Assembly (NCBI GenBank): GCA_945911685.1
Contig: CAMEAW010000016.1
Coordinates: 1-36,626, forward strand
Length of the DNA stretch: 36,626 nucleotides
Origin: Bordetella parapertussis
GTDB lineage: Bacteria > Pseudomonadota > Gammaproteobacteria > Burkholderiales > Burkholderiaceae_B
Direction: 5' to 3'
Shown: positions 8,777 to 20,262 of the stretch, in pieces
Numbering within the stretch: position 1 is the stretch's first letter
Layout of the letters: the number at the start of each line of letters is the position of its first letter
Notes under the pieces: model-generated
Databases searched by the model: none
What the model was told of the DNA's origin: nothing
The model's input: only the letters and a program-made list of their open reading frames with translations
Made by a program: the position numbers and the translations under genes

Positions 8777-9463
8777 TTACTGTCGCACCACGGCTGTCGG
8801 GATTTTTTCTTGCCCGAGTCGTGTACGCGTCTGATTCATATCGTCGATGCGAGCAAACGGACCAACTCTCACACGATTGACCTGTAAGCCATTGACCTCT
8901 GCCCGCTGTATTTCAACCGACATGCCCATCAACAAAATTTTTGCCCGTAAGGCTTCGGCATCTTCGAGCACTCTAAACGAACCAACTTGCAGAAAATAAG
9001 GACCACTTGCTGCAGTTGTCGAGCCGCTTGATGTTGAGGTTGACGCCGAGCTGGCTGCAGGTACCGACGGCGCGGGCTCAGCACGCGTCGATGGGCGCGC
9101 CTGGCTTGGCTGGGAAGAAGAAGATGGAGATGGCGTTAACGTCGCGATCAGTGCACCCAGTGCGTCGGGTGCTGCCGCTGGGCGCGACGACGTCCCGGCA
9201 ATTTCTCCGGTCGGTTGGTCAGGTGAACTTGGTTCGGTGACGGGCCCCGTACCACGTCCGCCTAGGCCCGCATTCGGATCCGGGGCGTTACGAGGATCAA
9301 CCGTACCCGAGGCTTCGGGCGAACGACTCGCCTTATCGACAAACGGCATCGGAGACTTAATCACGTAAAACGCAACAGCCGCCGCCGCAATCAATCCAAT
9401 CAATAGCCCAGCTAACACCCCGTAGAGCGTGCTTCCACCACCAGAAGATTTACGTTTAACCAT
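8777..9463 (-). CDS. FtsN-like SPOR-domain membrane protein
   Basis: This 228-residue protein has a basic cytoplasmic start (MVKRKSSGGGS), one membrane segment at about residues 14-33 (LAGLLIGLIAAAAVAFYVI), a long Pro/Ser/Thr/Ala-rich periplasmic linker, and a C-terminal SPOR domain (YFLQVGSFRVLEDAEALRAK ... NRVRVGPF). SPOR domains bind glycan strands stripped of stem peptides at division sites, so a division or envelope role like FtsN is likely. I take ATG 9463 as the start because it gives the basic residues directly before the membrane segment; the frame stays open further upstream but would overlap the end of argS. argS ends 10 bases before this start, so the two are cotranscribed. Confidence 0.88.
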   Translation of the reverse strand: MVKRKSSGGGSTLYGVLAGLLIGLIAAAAVAFYVIKSPMPFVDKASRSPEASGTVDPRNAPDPNAGLGGRGTGPVTEPSSPDQPTGEIAGTSSRPAAAPDALGALIATLTPSPSSSSQPSQARPSTRAEPAPSVPAASSASTSTSSGSTTAASGPYFLQVGSFRVLEDAEALRAKILLMGMSVEIQRAEVNGLQVNRVRVGPFARIDDMNQTRTRLGQEKIPTAVVRQ

Positions 9464-9473
9464 GAATGTGATC

Positions 9474-11159
9474 TTACATCCGTTCGGGCGCAGAGACGCC
9501 CAACAAGGCCAGGCCGTTTGCAATCACTTGACGCGTGGCATCGGCCAGCCGTAGGCGCGCCTGCTTTAACGCAATCTCATCTACCAAGACGCGCTCAGCG
9601 TTATACCAACCGTGAAAATCTGCCGCACAATCACGCAGCCAAAACGCCACAAGATGCGGTGACAGGTCAAGCGCAGCTTGAGACACCAGCGCCGGAAACT
9701 CGGCCAGGCGCTGCATCAGCGCGATTTCTGTCGGTGCAACTAAGCAGGCACTATCAGCCGCGCTTAACTCTTGCGCGCTCAGAGTCGCCTGCAGCAGCAT
9801 CGAACAAATTCGCGCATGAGCATACTGAATGTAATAAACCGGGTTTTCTTCACTTTTTGAACGCGCTAAATCAACGTCAAAAACAAACTCGGTGTCGGCC
9901 CGCCGTTGAATCAAAAAGAAACGAACGGCATCGCGCCCGACCCATTCGATCAAATCTTGCAGCGTGACATAACTACCCGCGCGTTTTGAAATCTTGACCT
10001 CAACACCCCCGCGCATCACTTTCACCATCTTGTGCAAAATATAGGCGGGGTAATCAGCGGGGATACCCAAGGACAGCGCCTGTAAACCAGCACGCACCCG
10101 CGCGACGGTACCGTGATGATCACTGCCTTGAATATTGATGGCACGGGTATAACCGCGCTGCCATTTTGTGACATGGTAGGCAATATCTGGCACAAAGTAC
10201 GTGTAGCCACCCTCTGACTTACGCATCACGCGATCTTTGTCGTCACCCGTACCCAGTTCGGTGGTGCGCAACCACAACGCGCCTTCGCTTTCGTAGGTGT
10301 GGCCTGACGCAACCAACTGCTGCACGGTTTGCTCAACACGCCCAGAAGTGTAGAGCGAGCTTTCAAGATAATAATGATCGAAGGCCAAGCCAAAGGCTTG
10401 CAAATCAAAATCTTGTTCGCGTCTAAGATACGCCACCGCAAAACGGCGAACGTTGTCTAAGTCAGCAAGATCGCCGCTTGCCGACACGGGTTCGCCGTCG
10501 CTTGCGCTAACGGTTGCCTGTGCCAAAAAATCTTTGGCGATATCGCTGATGTAATCGCCCTTGTAGCCCTCGGCAGGGTACGCCGCATCATCAGGGCTTA
10601 AGCCTTGGCCTCGCGCCTGCACACTTAACGCAAGGTTGTGGATCTGATTGCCCGCGTCGTTGTAATAAAACTCGCGGCTCACTTGAAAACCACTTGCGTC
10701 AAACAGGCGGCACAATGCATCGCCTAGTGCTGCTTGCCTGGCATGGCCCACATGCAAGGGCCCTGTCGGGTTAGCAGAGACGAATTCGACCAACACCTTT
10801 TGCTCGTTGCGCGAGGCGCGACCAAACGTTGAACCTTGCTCAGAGATTGCCGTCAACACAGCGATACGCGCTGCATGGGTTAAACGCAAATTAATAAAGC
10901 CAGGGCCAGCTAACTCGGCGCCCGCCACCACTGCTGTCGCAAGTGGGTTTGCCATCAGTGCGTCAACGATCTGCTGCGCAAGCTCACGGGGGTTGCGTTT
11001 TGCGGGCTTGGCCAATTGCATCGCAACATTCGTGGCAATATCGCCATGCGCCGCAACCTTCGGGCGCTCTAGCAAAATAACAGGATTGGCCTCGGGCAAA
11101 ATGCTTGCCACGGCGGCCTGCAAACAAGAAATAATGGTCTGGTGTTGCTCGGGCAGCAT
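9474..11159 (-). CDS. argS: arginyl-tRNA synthetase
   Basis: This class I synthetase of 561 residues charges tRNA-Arg. It has the N-terminal ArgRS additional domain ([20 protein letters not shown]), the HIGH motif as [17 protein letters not shown], the signature region [21 protein letters not shown] as seen in [17 protein letters not shown], and the KMSKS-equivalent [12 protein letters not shown]; the second lysine replaced by Arg is common in ArgRS. The C-terminal DALR anticodon-binding domain ends at [10 protein letters not shown]. The ATG at 11159 lies 51 bases after the stop of the RHS gene on the same strand. A TATGAT hexamer (complement of 11192-11197) is a possible -10 for argS, but the -35 is poor. 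Confidence 0.96.
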   Translation of the reverse strand: MLPEQHQTIISCLQAAVASILPEANPVILLERPKVAAHGDIATNVAMQLAKPAKRNPRELAQQIVDALMANPLATAVVAGAELAGPGFINLRLTHAARIAVLTAISEQGSTFGRASRNEQKVLVEFVSANPTGPLHVGHARQAALGDALCRLFDASGFQVSREFYYNDAGNQIHNLALSVQARGQGLSPDDAAYPAEGYKGDYISDIAKDFLAQATVSASDGEPVSASGDLADLDNVRRFAVAYLRREQDFDLQAFGLAFDHYYLESSLYTSGRVEQTVQQLVASGHTYESEGALWLRTTELGTGDDKDRVMRKSEGGYTYFVPDIAYHVTKWQRGYTRAINIQGSDHHGTVARVRAGLQALSLGIPADYPAYILHKMVKVMRGGVEVKISKRAGSYVTLQDLIEWVGRDAVRFFLIQRRADTEFVFDVDLARSKSEENPVYYIQYAHARICSMLLQATLSAQELSAADSACLVAPTEIALMQRLAEFPALVSQAALDLSPHLVAFWLRDCAADFHGWYNAERVLVDEIALKQARLRLADATRQVIANGLALLGVSAPERM

Positions 11160-11210
11160 GGGCTTAAAAACACGACAAGTTGAAGTCTCAAATCATAGCC
11201 TGAAATGCGC

Positions 11211-14200
11211 TTAGTCCCAGGGCCAACCGACCTCGTCGCGCAACCATTTTGTATAGCGTGGCATGTCAACCCATCCAACCGCGTCGGAGGCCTGCGGCAA
11301 GAGCGGCGGCTTGCGAGCAAGCAACGACTCTACTTGCCGGCGTACCTCTGCACCCATTGTTGGGGCGTGCTCTTGGTAATTCACCCAAAGGCGGCCGTCT
11401 GGCTGGTTCACTCGGCGGTCACCGCTCTGCATGGTTCGGGCAAATACCGCCCGCTCATCGTGCACAATTGGTCGCGTCACCGAGGTTGGCGTAGGCCCGG
11501 CCCCAAGCGGCACACCCGCGGCCTTCGCCTGCCAATGCATCCACGCCAAGGCCACCTGAGATAAGTCACCCGGGGTCGAGCCAGGCGAGGCCTGTCGGGT
11601 TAGGTAGCCACCGCCAATATCAGCATGCGCCCCAACAAAGGCGCGCTCAACAACATTGCCACCCACCTGCGTGCCACGCGCCGAAGTCAACGGAAACAGC
11701 CACCGGTGCTCGTGCAGTGCCACCGCATGCGCCACCCACTTCCAGGCCGGCGCAATCGTAAGATCAAACGCTGCATTGCCGGCACCCAGCACATTGAACT
11801 GCGCCACCGTATCAAATAAGCCCATGAAGCGTAGGTCTACACAACTCGATAAGACACCACGTTGCGGGTGTTGTAACCAGAACCGACCATCGCGGGTATG
11901 CTGCGCCACTCGGTTACCAAAGTGCCGTGCAAGCGCTGCCCCACGCGAAAATCCCACCAGATCTAGAGCAAGCGCCGGTGCACCCTCTCTTTGCAAAGCA
12001 ATCGCATTGAGCCAGCGCTCCCACTGCTGATCGACACGGCTGCCGCCAGACCACGCCACCGCCGCATCCGTGGCATGCTTAGCGCTACCTGTTTCAAGAT
12101 CGCCCGCTGGGCCTTCGATATATTTCACAGCCCCGTCTTGATATTGCCCGGCAAATAGCCAAACATTGGTTTGCGACGCTGGGCTATTGCCAGTGCCATC
12201 AAAGGCAAACAGCAATAGGCCAAGAGGGTCAACGTAGCGCCGCGGTTGCTGCTCAGCATACCCGTACTGACTGTTACCCGGGATGGGTCCTAACGGATCA
12301 GGCTCAAGGTAATGCCCCCAGCGCGGGTCGTAGGTTCTTTGATAGTTATCATGCCAGCCGGTCAGTGGGTCTGCCACTTGCCCCGGTAAGCGCAACGGTT
12401 GGACAAAATCTTTTCCTAGGTCGTGGTGCTGCTCGAGTAACTCACCAAGAGGGCTGTAGGTGGCATGCCAACGAACCGTTTGCCGAGCGTCGGTGAGCAG
12501 CTGGGGCAACCCCACCGCGTCAGTATGAAAAAAATAAAGGCTAGCCTGGGTCACGTCAGTGCCGTATTCAATCAGCCCGATCGGCACCTGCTGTAAGTAG
12601 ATAAAGCGTCGCTTCACGCGCAGTCCACTCTTGCTTTCGTAGGCTTGTGCCACCATCTTTTGCTGGTCATACAAAAACTGCGTACGCCCGTGCTGATCTT
12701 CGCGCCAGATTTGTTCGCCCAGCGCGTTGTAGCCATAGCTGACTGCCTCGCCCGCCTCGCGCTGTTGAACCGCACTCGTCAGGCGGCGCTGCGCGTTATA
12801 GCGCACCACAAAACGATCCACACGTGTCGGTAACCCGGTTGCATCACGCACGATCGTTTGACGCGCTGCGCCTGTCAAACGCCATGCATACTCTCGGGCC
12901 GACGTCTGCTTTTCAGCGGACGACCAACTGCGATGCCAGCGCATGCGTTGCTCAACGTCATAGCCATAGCGGGTGTCTCGGGTTTGTCCGAGCAGGGTCA
13001 TGCGCTCGTGGGTGAGCCGTGCGTGCTGATTGGTAGCGACTTGATGTCGATAGAGGGGCAAGCGCGTTACGGGTTGATACACCAGCAGTTGCTCAAGCCT
13101 CGGCGCCTGACGCTTGCTTGTCTGAGAGGTGGCCATTTGCCTGATGGTTAACAGGCCGTTGCCATGTACAAGCCCATTCGCGCCGATCTCTACAACCTTC
13201 TGCCGACGCCCGGCGGTATCTTCCCACTCAACCGCTTGCAAGCTTGTAGGCGACCAGTGATAGCGCAACACTCCCCCTTCTGGCAGCATGTGCGTTAAGC
13301 GTCGACCCTGCGCATCGTACGTAAATGCCTCGCGATAACTCCATTCAGGGCGAAGCATCTTAAACAGGCCCGTGCCCACTGTTGGTCGAAACACGACTCG
13401 CTCACGTAAGTCGCCGCGCAAATTAAAGCGCCAATGCTGCGTTTCTTCAGGGTGTGCAATCACCGCTGGATGTCTGCCTCGCCAGGCTATGCGCACATCG
13501 ATAGGTTCCGCAAAGTTCGAGCGCGCTTTGAAACTTCGCACTCTTCCAAACGAATCAAAATCCCACCGCCAAAGATCTTGCTCGCCAAATTTTCGCAAGA
13601 CTAAATGCGCATGCGGCGAGGGCCGTTCGCTTTGCGAAGCCCCATGGTGTCGATCCACAGGCCTTTGCAACTGATACTCAAGGCGCTCAGTCGCAACACC
13701 CCGACTGTGCCATTGCGTTAAGTGTCCAGACACATCAAACCAGAGACGTAAGCCTGGCCATCCTTTGCCATTAAAGGATAGGCGCCGGATCACGTGTCGC
13801 GCATCTTGTTCAATCGCAAGTCCAAGCGCCGAATCAGACAAGGCGGTTGGCAATCCTGCCAGAAGTAACTCTGGCGCGCCCGCGGCAAATTTCTGCACTC
13901 GACCCGCTCGGTCATACTGCCACGTATGTGTTCGCAGCACCTGCGACCCCGTATGATTGATAAGCGAGATGCCAGTCACGGCATGCATATGGCCGGCCTG
14001 TAAAACCGCCTCGTGATGATAGCGACGACGCATCCCATCGGGACGAATCACTGCGGCTAAACCGTTAGGTCCATAGACATAGCGAAAAATACCGAGCGGT
14101 GACTCAACGGCAACGAGTGCCCCCTGTGCTTCGAGCTTCGTTGTTCTTGGTAGTGCAGATTTTTGTGTAGTGCGCGCTTGTATGCTGGTTGTTTGTGCGG

Positions 14201-15017
14201 CCGCAGTTTGTGAGGCTGCTTGTGTTGCAGTGTGCGCTTGTGGGGCTTTTTTGGGAGGGGATACTGGTGTCGTTGTTTGACTGACCGTTGTTTGGTTTAT
14301 CGTTGTTGGTGCTGTCAGCGATATGGATTGCGGCGTAAGCGTCGAAGCATAACTGAAATACAAACTCTGATTGGTACGCGTATCTGTCACACGGTCAAGC
14401 TCACCGTGCCATTTCGACGGTGCCTGATGCCGCACAATACGCACAGCAAGCGCCTCACGACAAGGACCTTGTAATCGACCGCGCTTGTTCGCCTCTACAA
14501 ACGACCAACCAATCAAGCGGCCGGGCTCATCAAAGCGCAAGCACTTTCCAAACAGCCACTGCCACTGCCAGCCTTGCCCCTTGCGCGTAATCACACCATC
14601 CTCACGCGCTCGTCCAACACAACGCAGTGCCTGATCGCATTGAAAGGCCAAGCGGCTACCATCCGCCTGCAGCACCTGTAGGTGCGCACCCATCCAATAC
14701 AGTCGCGTGTCATACGACCACGACCAACCTCGCCCTAAGGCACCCTCTCGAGGATCCATAGCGTTGTAGTGCCTCACCAACTCAAGGCCCGGTGCGCTGA
14801 CTAAACTGGGCAGGTCCGTATCACGTTGATATTTATTTCCATTGCGTCGATCAACCGGGTTGCCGATGCCATGGTTCGGGCTACTATCCGCGCGACCTAA
14901 GGTTGCAACACCACCTTGCTGGCACGGGTTACCCAGTTCTGTAACTTGGCATAACGAACCCTCTGCACATGCGGCTTTTAATAAAAATAACAATGCTCCG
15001 ATCAACCAAAATCGCAT
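11211..15017 (-). CDS. secreted RHS/YD-repeat protein with C-terminal DUF2235 (Tle1-type) hydrolase domain
   Basis: This 1268-residue protein begins with a Sec signal peptide (MRFWLIGALLFLLKAACA, likely cut after ACA), then a DUF6531-like block (PVDRRNGNKYQRDTDLPSL ... LGRGWSWSYDTRLYW), many YD/RHS repeats to about residue 900, and the RHS core end (YDPRWGHYLEPDPLG ... RRYVDPLGL). The C-terminal domain from about residue 930 starts FAFDGTGNSP and has the DUF2235/Tle1 hydrolase features: GFSRGA nucleophile elbow near 1020, LFDTVAQF near 1066, and VGAHADIGGGY near 1127. These supply a plausible Ser-Asp-His triad. Tle1 proteins are phospholipases delivered by type VI secretion, but here there is no PAAR domain or T6SS gene nearby. 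Residues about 235-300 form a Thr/Gln/Ala-rich low-complexity insert. A polymorphic toxin is likely; an envelope or adhesion role is possible. No immunity gene is recognised beside it. Confidence 0.87.
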   Translation of the reverse strand: MRFWLIGALLFLLKAACAEGSLCQVTELGNPCQQGGVATLGRADSSPNHGIGNPVDRRNGNKYQRDTDLPSLVSAPGLELVRHYNAMDPREGALGRGWSWSYDTRLYWMGAHLQVLQADGSRLAFQCDQALRCVGRAREDGVITRKGQGWQWQWLFGKCLRFDEPGRLIGWSFVEANKRGRLQGPCREALAVRIVRHQAPSKWHGELDRVTDTRTNQSLYFSYASTLTPQSISLTAPTTINQTTVSQTTTPVSPPKKAPQAHTATQAASQTAAAQTTSIQARTTQKSALPRTTKLEAQGALVAVESPLGIFRYVYGPNGLAAVIRPDGMRRRYHHEAVLQAGHMHAVTGISLINHTGSQVLRTHTWQYDRAGRVQKFAAGAPELLLAGLPTALSDSALGLAIEQDARHVIRRLSFNGKGWPGLRLWFDVSGHLTQWHSRGVATERLEYQLQRPVDRHHGASQSERPSPHAHLVLRKFGEQDLWRWDFDSFGRVRSFKARSNFAEPIDVRIAWRGRHPAVIAHPEETQHWRFNLRGDLRERVVFRPTVGTGLFKMLRPEWSYREAFTYDAQGRRLTHMLPEGGVLRYHWSPTSLQAVEWEDTAGRRQKVVEIGANGLVHGNGLLTIRQMATSQTSKRQAPRLEQLLVYQPVTRLPLYRHQVATNQHARLTHERMTLLGQTRDTRYGYDVEQRMRWHRSWSSAEKQTSAREYAWRLTGAARQTIVRDATGLPTRVDRFVVRYNAQRRLTSAVQQREAGEAVSYGYNALGEQIWREDQHGRTQFLYDQQKMVAQAYESKSGLRVKRRFIYLQQVPIGLIEYGTDVTQASLYFFHTDAVGLPQLLTDARQTVRWHATYSPLGELLEQHHDLGKDFVQPLRLPGQVADPLTGWHDNYQRTYDPRWGHYLEPDPLGPIPGNSQYGYAEQQPRRYVDPLGLLLFAFDGTGNSPASQTNVWLFAGQYQDGAVKYIEGPAGDLETGSAKHATDAAVAWSGGSRVDQQWERWLNAIALQREGAPALALDLVGFSRGAALARHFGNRVAQHTRDGRFWLQHPQRGVLSSCVDLRFMGLFDTVAQFNVLGAGNAAFDLTIAPAWKWVAHAVALHEHRWLFPLTSARGTQVGGNVVERAFVGAHADIGGGYLTRQASPGSTPGDLSQVALAWMHWQAKAAGVPLGAGPTPTSVTRPIVHDERAVFARTMQSGDRRVNQPDGRLWVNYQEHAPTMGAEVRRQVESLLARKPPLLPQASDAVGWVDMPRYTKWLRDEVGWPWD

Positions 15018-15111
15018 CGGTTTTCTACCTGTGGCACAAAAGAGTAAGCTTGTAGCAATGAGGGTGAAAAAGCCTCAGCGCAGGACGCTTTGATCCATAA
15101 GGAAAACTACG

Positions 15112-15447
15112 ATGCTAGTCACTTTTAGTAGTAAAGCAGGCGCAGATATTTTGATGCTGTCGCAACATGCCAAACCGATTCTGCAGATTATGGGCAAACT
15201 CGACGGCGTAGACTTGCCGGTCAGAGGTGTGTTCATGCCAGAGCACATGGCGCAAACCATTGACACGCTCGAGCGAGCGATTGCATTGACGCCACCGCCT
15301 AACGAGGATGATGAAGATGATGCGCCAAAGGATCCCATCACCAGACCCGTCGGTCTACGTCAGCGGGCATTTCCTTTGCTTGATCTGTTACGGCGAGCCA
15401 AAGAAAAAAATCACCCTGTCTTATGGGAAGCCAGCTCCCCTTGGTGA
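15112..15447 (+). CDS. DUF1840 domain protein
   Basis: This 111-residue protein matches DUF1840, a small family found mainly in betaproteobacteria. The start MLVTFSSKAGADILMLSQHA and the end PLLDLLRRAKEKNHPVLWEAS are the conserved parts, separated by an acidic stretch (NEDDEDDAP). It is soluble, with no signal or membrane segment. AAGGA (15099-15103) lies eight bases before the ATG. It is divergent from the RHS gene and convergent with the alcohol dehydrogenase, 12 bases away. Its function is unknown. Its position beside the RHS protein might suggest immunity, but the family is widespread without RHS partners. Confidence 0.85.
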   Translation: MLVTFSSKAGADILMLSQHAKPILQIMGKLDGVDLPVRGVFMPEHMAQTIDTLERAIALTPPPNEDDEDDAPKDPITRPVGLRQRAFPLLDLLRRAKEKNHPVLWEASSPW

Positions 15448-15459
15448 GTTCAATATTCG

Positions 15460-16620
15460 TTAAAACGCTCTGTCAAACAACGCTCGAAAATCTGCGGTCG
15501 TCGTATGGCGCGGATTCCAGCGGTTGTAATTCGCTAGCGTGCATAGCTGCGCCATTTCCTCAAAGGTATCTTCGGTCACACCAACATCCCTGAGCCGAGG
15601 CGGAATACCTAAATCCAAACACATGGCTTCAATAGCCTGAACCGCAGCTTGCGCGGCGTCAAGCGTTGGCCATTGCTGAACCGGGCGCCCCATCGCAATC
15701 GCGACACGCGCAAATTTTTGTGGATTCGCCGCCAAATTAAAACGCGCCACATGCGGCAGGCACAGCGCGTTTGATAAGCCGTGCGACAAATGAAACTGCG
15801 CACCTATAAACCGCGCCATGCAATGCACGTTACCTAAACCCGTTTGTCCAAACGTCATCCCGGCAAGCGCCGAGCCACACAACATATTGAGCCCCGCCTC
15901 AAGATTGCCTCGATTCGCAACAAACGGCCGAATGTTTGACGCCAACAATTCGATCGCCTGAAGATTAATGGCATCGGTAATTAAATTTGTCTGCAACGAA
16001 ACATAAGATTCAAACGCATGCACGAACGCGTCGATGCCAGAGTGCGCAGCAACGTGGGCTGGCACAGTACGCAACGCTAAGGGGTCAAGTATTGCAAACA
16101 CGGCCGGATTTAATGCGGCGTGTCGAATTGACATCTTGAGATTTTTTTCAGTGTCAGTAATCACACACGAACCCGAAACTTCAGAACCGGTCCCCGCAGT
16201 CGTAGGGATCGCGATTAAGGGTAGCGGAGCAATACTAAATTTATCAATTCCCTCATAGTCGTGAATTCGCCCGCCATTGGTAGCTAAAATCCCAACCGCT
16301 TTAGCAACGTCAATCGTACTGCCGCCGCCAATGGCTAAAATCGCCGTCGCCTCATGGGCTTGGCACACAGCAAACGCCTTCTGCACCGTATGCGCACTTG
16401 GATCGGGTTCAATGTCAGTAAAGACCGCGTTCTGAACGCCCGCCGCCTTTAACAAGTTTTCTATCTGCGCGTAGAAATCGCTTTTCAACAGCGCCCCATC
16501 AAGCGCCACAAACATACGCCGACAGGCCAGCTTCGTAACGATTTCTGTTATTTTTTCTGATGCACCCACCCCCATATAAATCGTGGAGGGACAAAAGAAA
16601 CTCGAAAGTGAGGTTGTCAT
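15460..16620 (-). CDS. iron-containing alcohol dehydrogenase
   Basis: This 386-residue group III (Fe-type) alcohol dehydrogenase has the nucleotide-binding GGGSTIDVAKAVG motif, PTTAGTGSEVSGSCVI, and metal-ligand segments around AHSGIDAFVHAFES and the HLSHGLSNALCLPHV block with conserved histidines. Such enzymes oxidise or reduce small alcohols and aldehydes with NAD(P); the substrate cannot be assigned. It lies downstream of the Bug receptor on the same strand with a 101-base gap that contains an inverted repeat, so cotranscription is uncertain. Maleylacetate reductases share this fold, so that activity is a possible alternative. Confidence 0.88.
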   Translation of the reverse strand: MTTSLSSFFCPSTIYMGVGASEKITEIVTKLACRRMFVALDGALLKSDFYAQIENLLKAAGVQNAVFTDIEPDPSAHTVQKAFAVCQAHEATAILAIGGGSTIDVAKAVGILATNGGRIHDYEGIDKFSIAPLPLIAIPTTAGTGSEVSGSCVITDTEKNLKMSIRHAALNPAVFAILDPLALRTVPAHVAAHSGIDAFVHAFESYVSLQTNLITDAINLQAIELLASNIRPFVANRGNLEAGLNMLCGSALAGMTFGQTGLGNVHCMARFIGAQFHLSHGLSNALCLPHVARFNLAANPQKFARVAIAMGRPVQQWPTLDAAQAAVQAIEAMCLDLGIPPRLRDVGVTEDTFEEMAQLCTLANYNRWNPRHTTTADFRALFDRAF

Positions 16621-16668
16621 GTTTGGTAGGCTATGGAGAACGATTGAACCTCAGAGCTTGGGTGTATG

Positions 16669-16701
16669 GCAGGCCGCTCTAATTAGGATAGGGTGGCCTG
16701 C
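16669..16701. other. inverted repeat between the Bug receptor and alcohol dehydrogenase genes
   Basis: GCAGGCC (16669-16675) pairs with GGCCTGC (16695-16701) across a 19-base loop, and the outer bases extend the match with one mismatch. There is no T-run on either strand. It could be a protein-binding site or a weak terminator after the Bug gene; the sequence does not decide. Confidence 0.4.
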
Positions 16702-16721
16702 TATGCGCAACCCGAGCATGT

Positions 16722-17711
16722 TTATTCAGGCGTAGCGCCCAGATCAAGAATCAACGGTCTCCAGCGCGCAACTTCGCTCACCAACAACGCGCGCGCACCA
16801 TCTGGGGTCTTTTGTACTGGTAGAGGATCTTCAATACCGGCGGCCTCAAAACGCGTGCGTAACTCTGGTGTTTGAAGGGCCTTTACGAGCGATTCATTTA
16901 ATTTTTTTACAACCTCTGGCGGCGTACCTTTTGGTACCAGAATCATGTTCCAGATGTCATACAACAAATCTGGAAACCCAGACTCGCCCGCTGAAGGCAC
17001 ATCAGGCAACGCCGCGATGCGTTTCGGCCGTAATACCACCACGCCCTTTACCAGCCCAGATTTAACGTATTTAACCGCGGTCGTCGTGCTCTCAACCATA
17101 TAGTCAATATGGCCGGCCATCACATCATTCACCGCTTGCCCCGCACCCCGGTAATTTACGCCGTTCACCTTCACGCCTAAATTGACGTTAATCAACTGGC
17201 CACCAAGCCACGTGCCAGAGCCCACACCCGCCGCACCAAAATTCAAACGTGACGCATTTTGCTTAAGGTAGGCCGCAAACTCGTCAAGCCCATTTGCCGG
17301 AAAATCCTTACGTGCCGAGATAATTTGCGGTGCGTCGCCGATCGACGCAATCGGAATAAAATCTTTGAGCACGTCATAGCTTAAGTTTTTATACAGCGTG
17401 GCGTTAACGGCAAGTGTGCCACCATTGCCAATCAGCATGGTGTAGCCGTCACCAGCAGCGCGCGAAGCACGCGTGCCGCCCACTGTACCGCCAGCACCTG
17501 GCGTATTTTCAACGATCACCGGTTGGCCCATCACTTTAGATAAGCTCTCTGCCACCACACGCGCCATGACATCTGTCGGGCCACCCGCTGCAAAGGGCAC
17601 GATCAACGTCAACGCTCGGTCAGGATACGCCGCAACGGCTAAGGTACTTACAGTTGCCAACACCAAAGCGCAAAAGTATTGCGCCGTTTTTTGCTTTACA
17701 CGATTAAACAT
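16722..17711 (-). CDS. Bug/TctC-family tripartite tricarboxylate transporter receptor
   Basis: This 329-residue periplasmic solute-binding protein has a signal peptide ending at about VSTLAVAA before YPDRAL. The mature start LTLIVPFAAGGPTDVMARVV and GTVGGTRASRAAGDGYTML, together with FGAAGVGSGTWLGGQL, are typical of Bug proteins, which are hugely expanded in Bordetella and relatives. They bind carboxylates or amides for TctAB-type permeases, or act as sensors; the ligand is not predictable. No tctA or tctB is nearby, as is usual for orphan Bug genes. The terminator at 17744-17773 separates it from gyrB. Confidence 0.92.
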   Translation of the reverse strand: MFNRVKQKTAQYFCALVLATVSTLAVAAYPDRALTLIVPFAAGGPTDVMARVVAESLSKVMGQPVIVENTPGAGGTVGGTRASRAAGDGYTMLIGNGGTLAVNATLYKNLSYDVLKDFIPIASIGDAPQIISARKDFPANGLDEFAAYLKQNASRLNFGAAGVGSGTWLGGQLINVNLGVKVNGVNYRGAGQAVNDVMAGHIDYMVESTTTAVKYVKSGLVKGVVVLRPKRIAALPDVPSAGESGFPDLLYDIWNMILVPKGTPPEVVKKLNESLVKALQTPELRTRFEAAGIEDPLPVQKTPDGARALLVSEVARWRPLILDLGATPE

Positions 17712-17743
17712 AAAGTTCCTCTTTTAAAGTGGGTCTTTGAAAC

Positions 17744-17773
17744 AAAAAGGGCTGTATGACGCAGCCCTTTTTT
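17744..17773. terminator. gyrB terminator
   Basis: GGGCTG (17749-17754) and CAGCCC (17762-17767) form a stem with a 7-base loop, flanked by five A and six T. Read on the minus strand, downstream of gyrB, it is a stem followed by five T, which ends the dnaA-dnaN-gyrB transcript and isolates the Bug gene. Confidence 0.88.
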
Positions 17774-17793
17774 ACCAACACGATGATGCTTAG

Positions 17794-20262
<2,469 letters not shown>

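Noticed and set aside
15112..15447. DUF1840 protein as the RHS immunity protein
   Set aside because: It is divergent from the RHS gene, belongs to a family common without RHS partners, and has no signal or lipobox to act outside the cytoplasm. Kept only as something to test.
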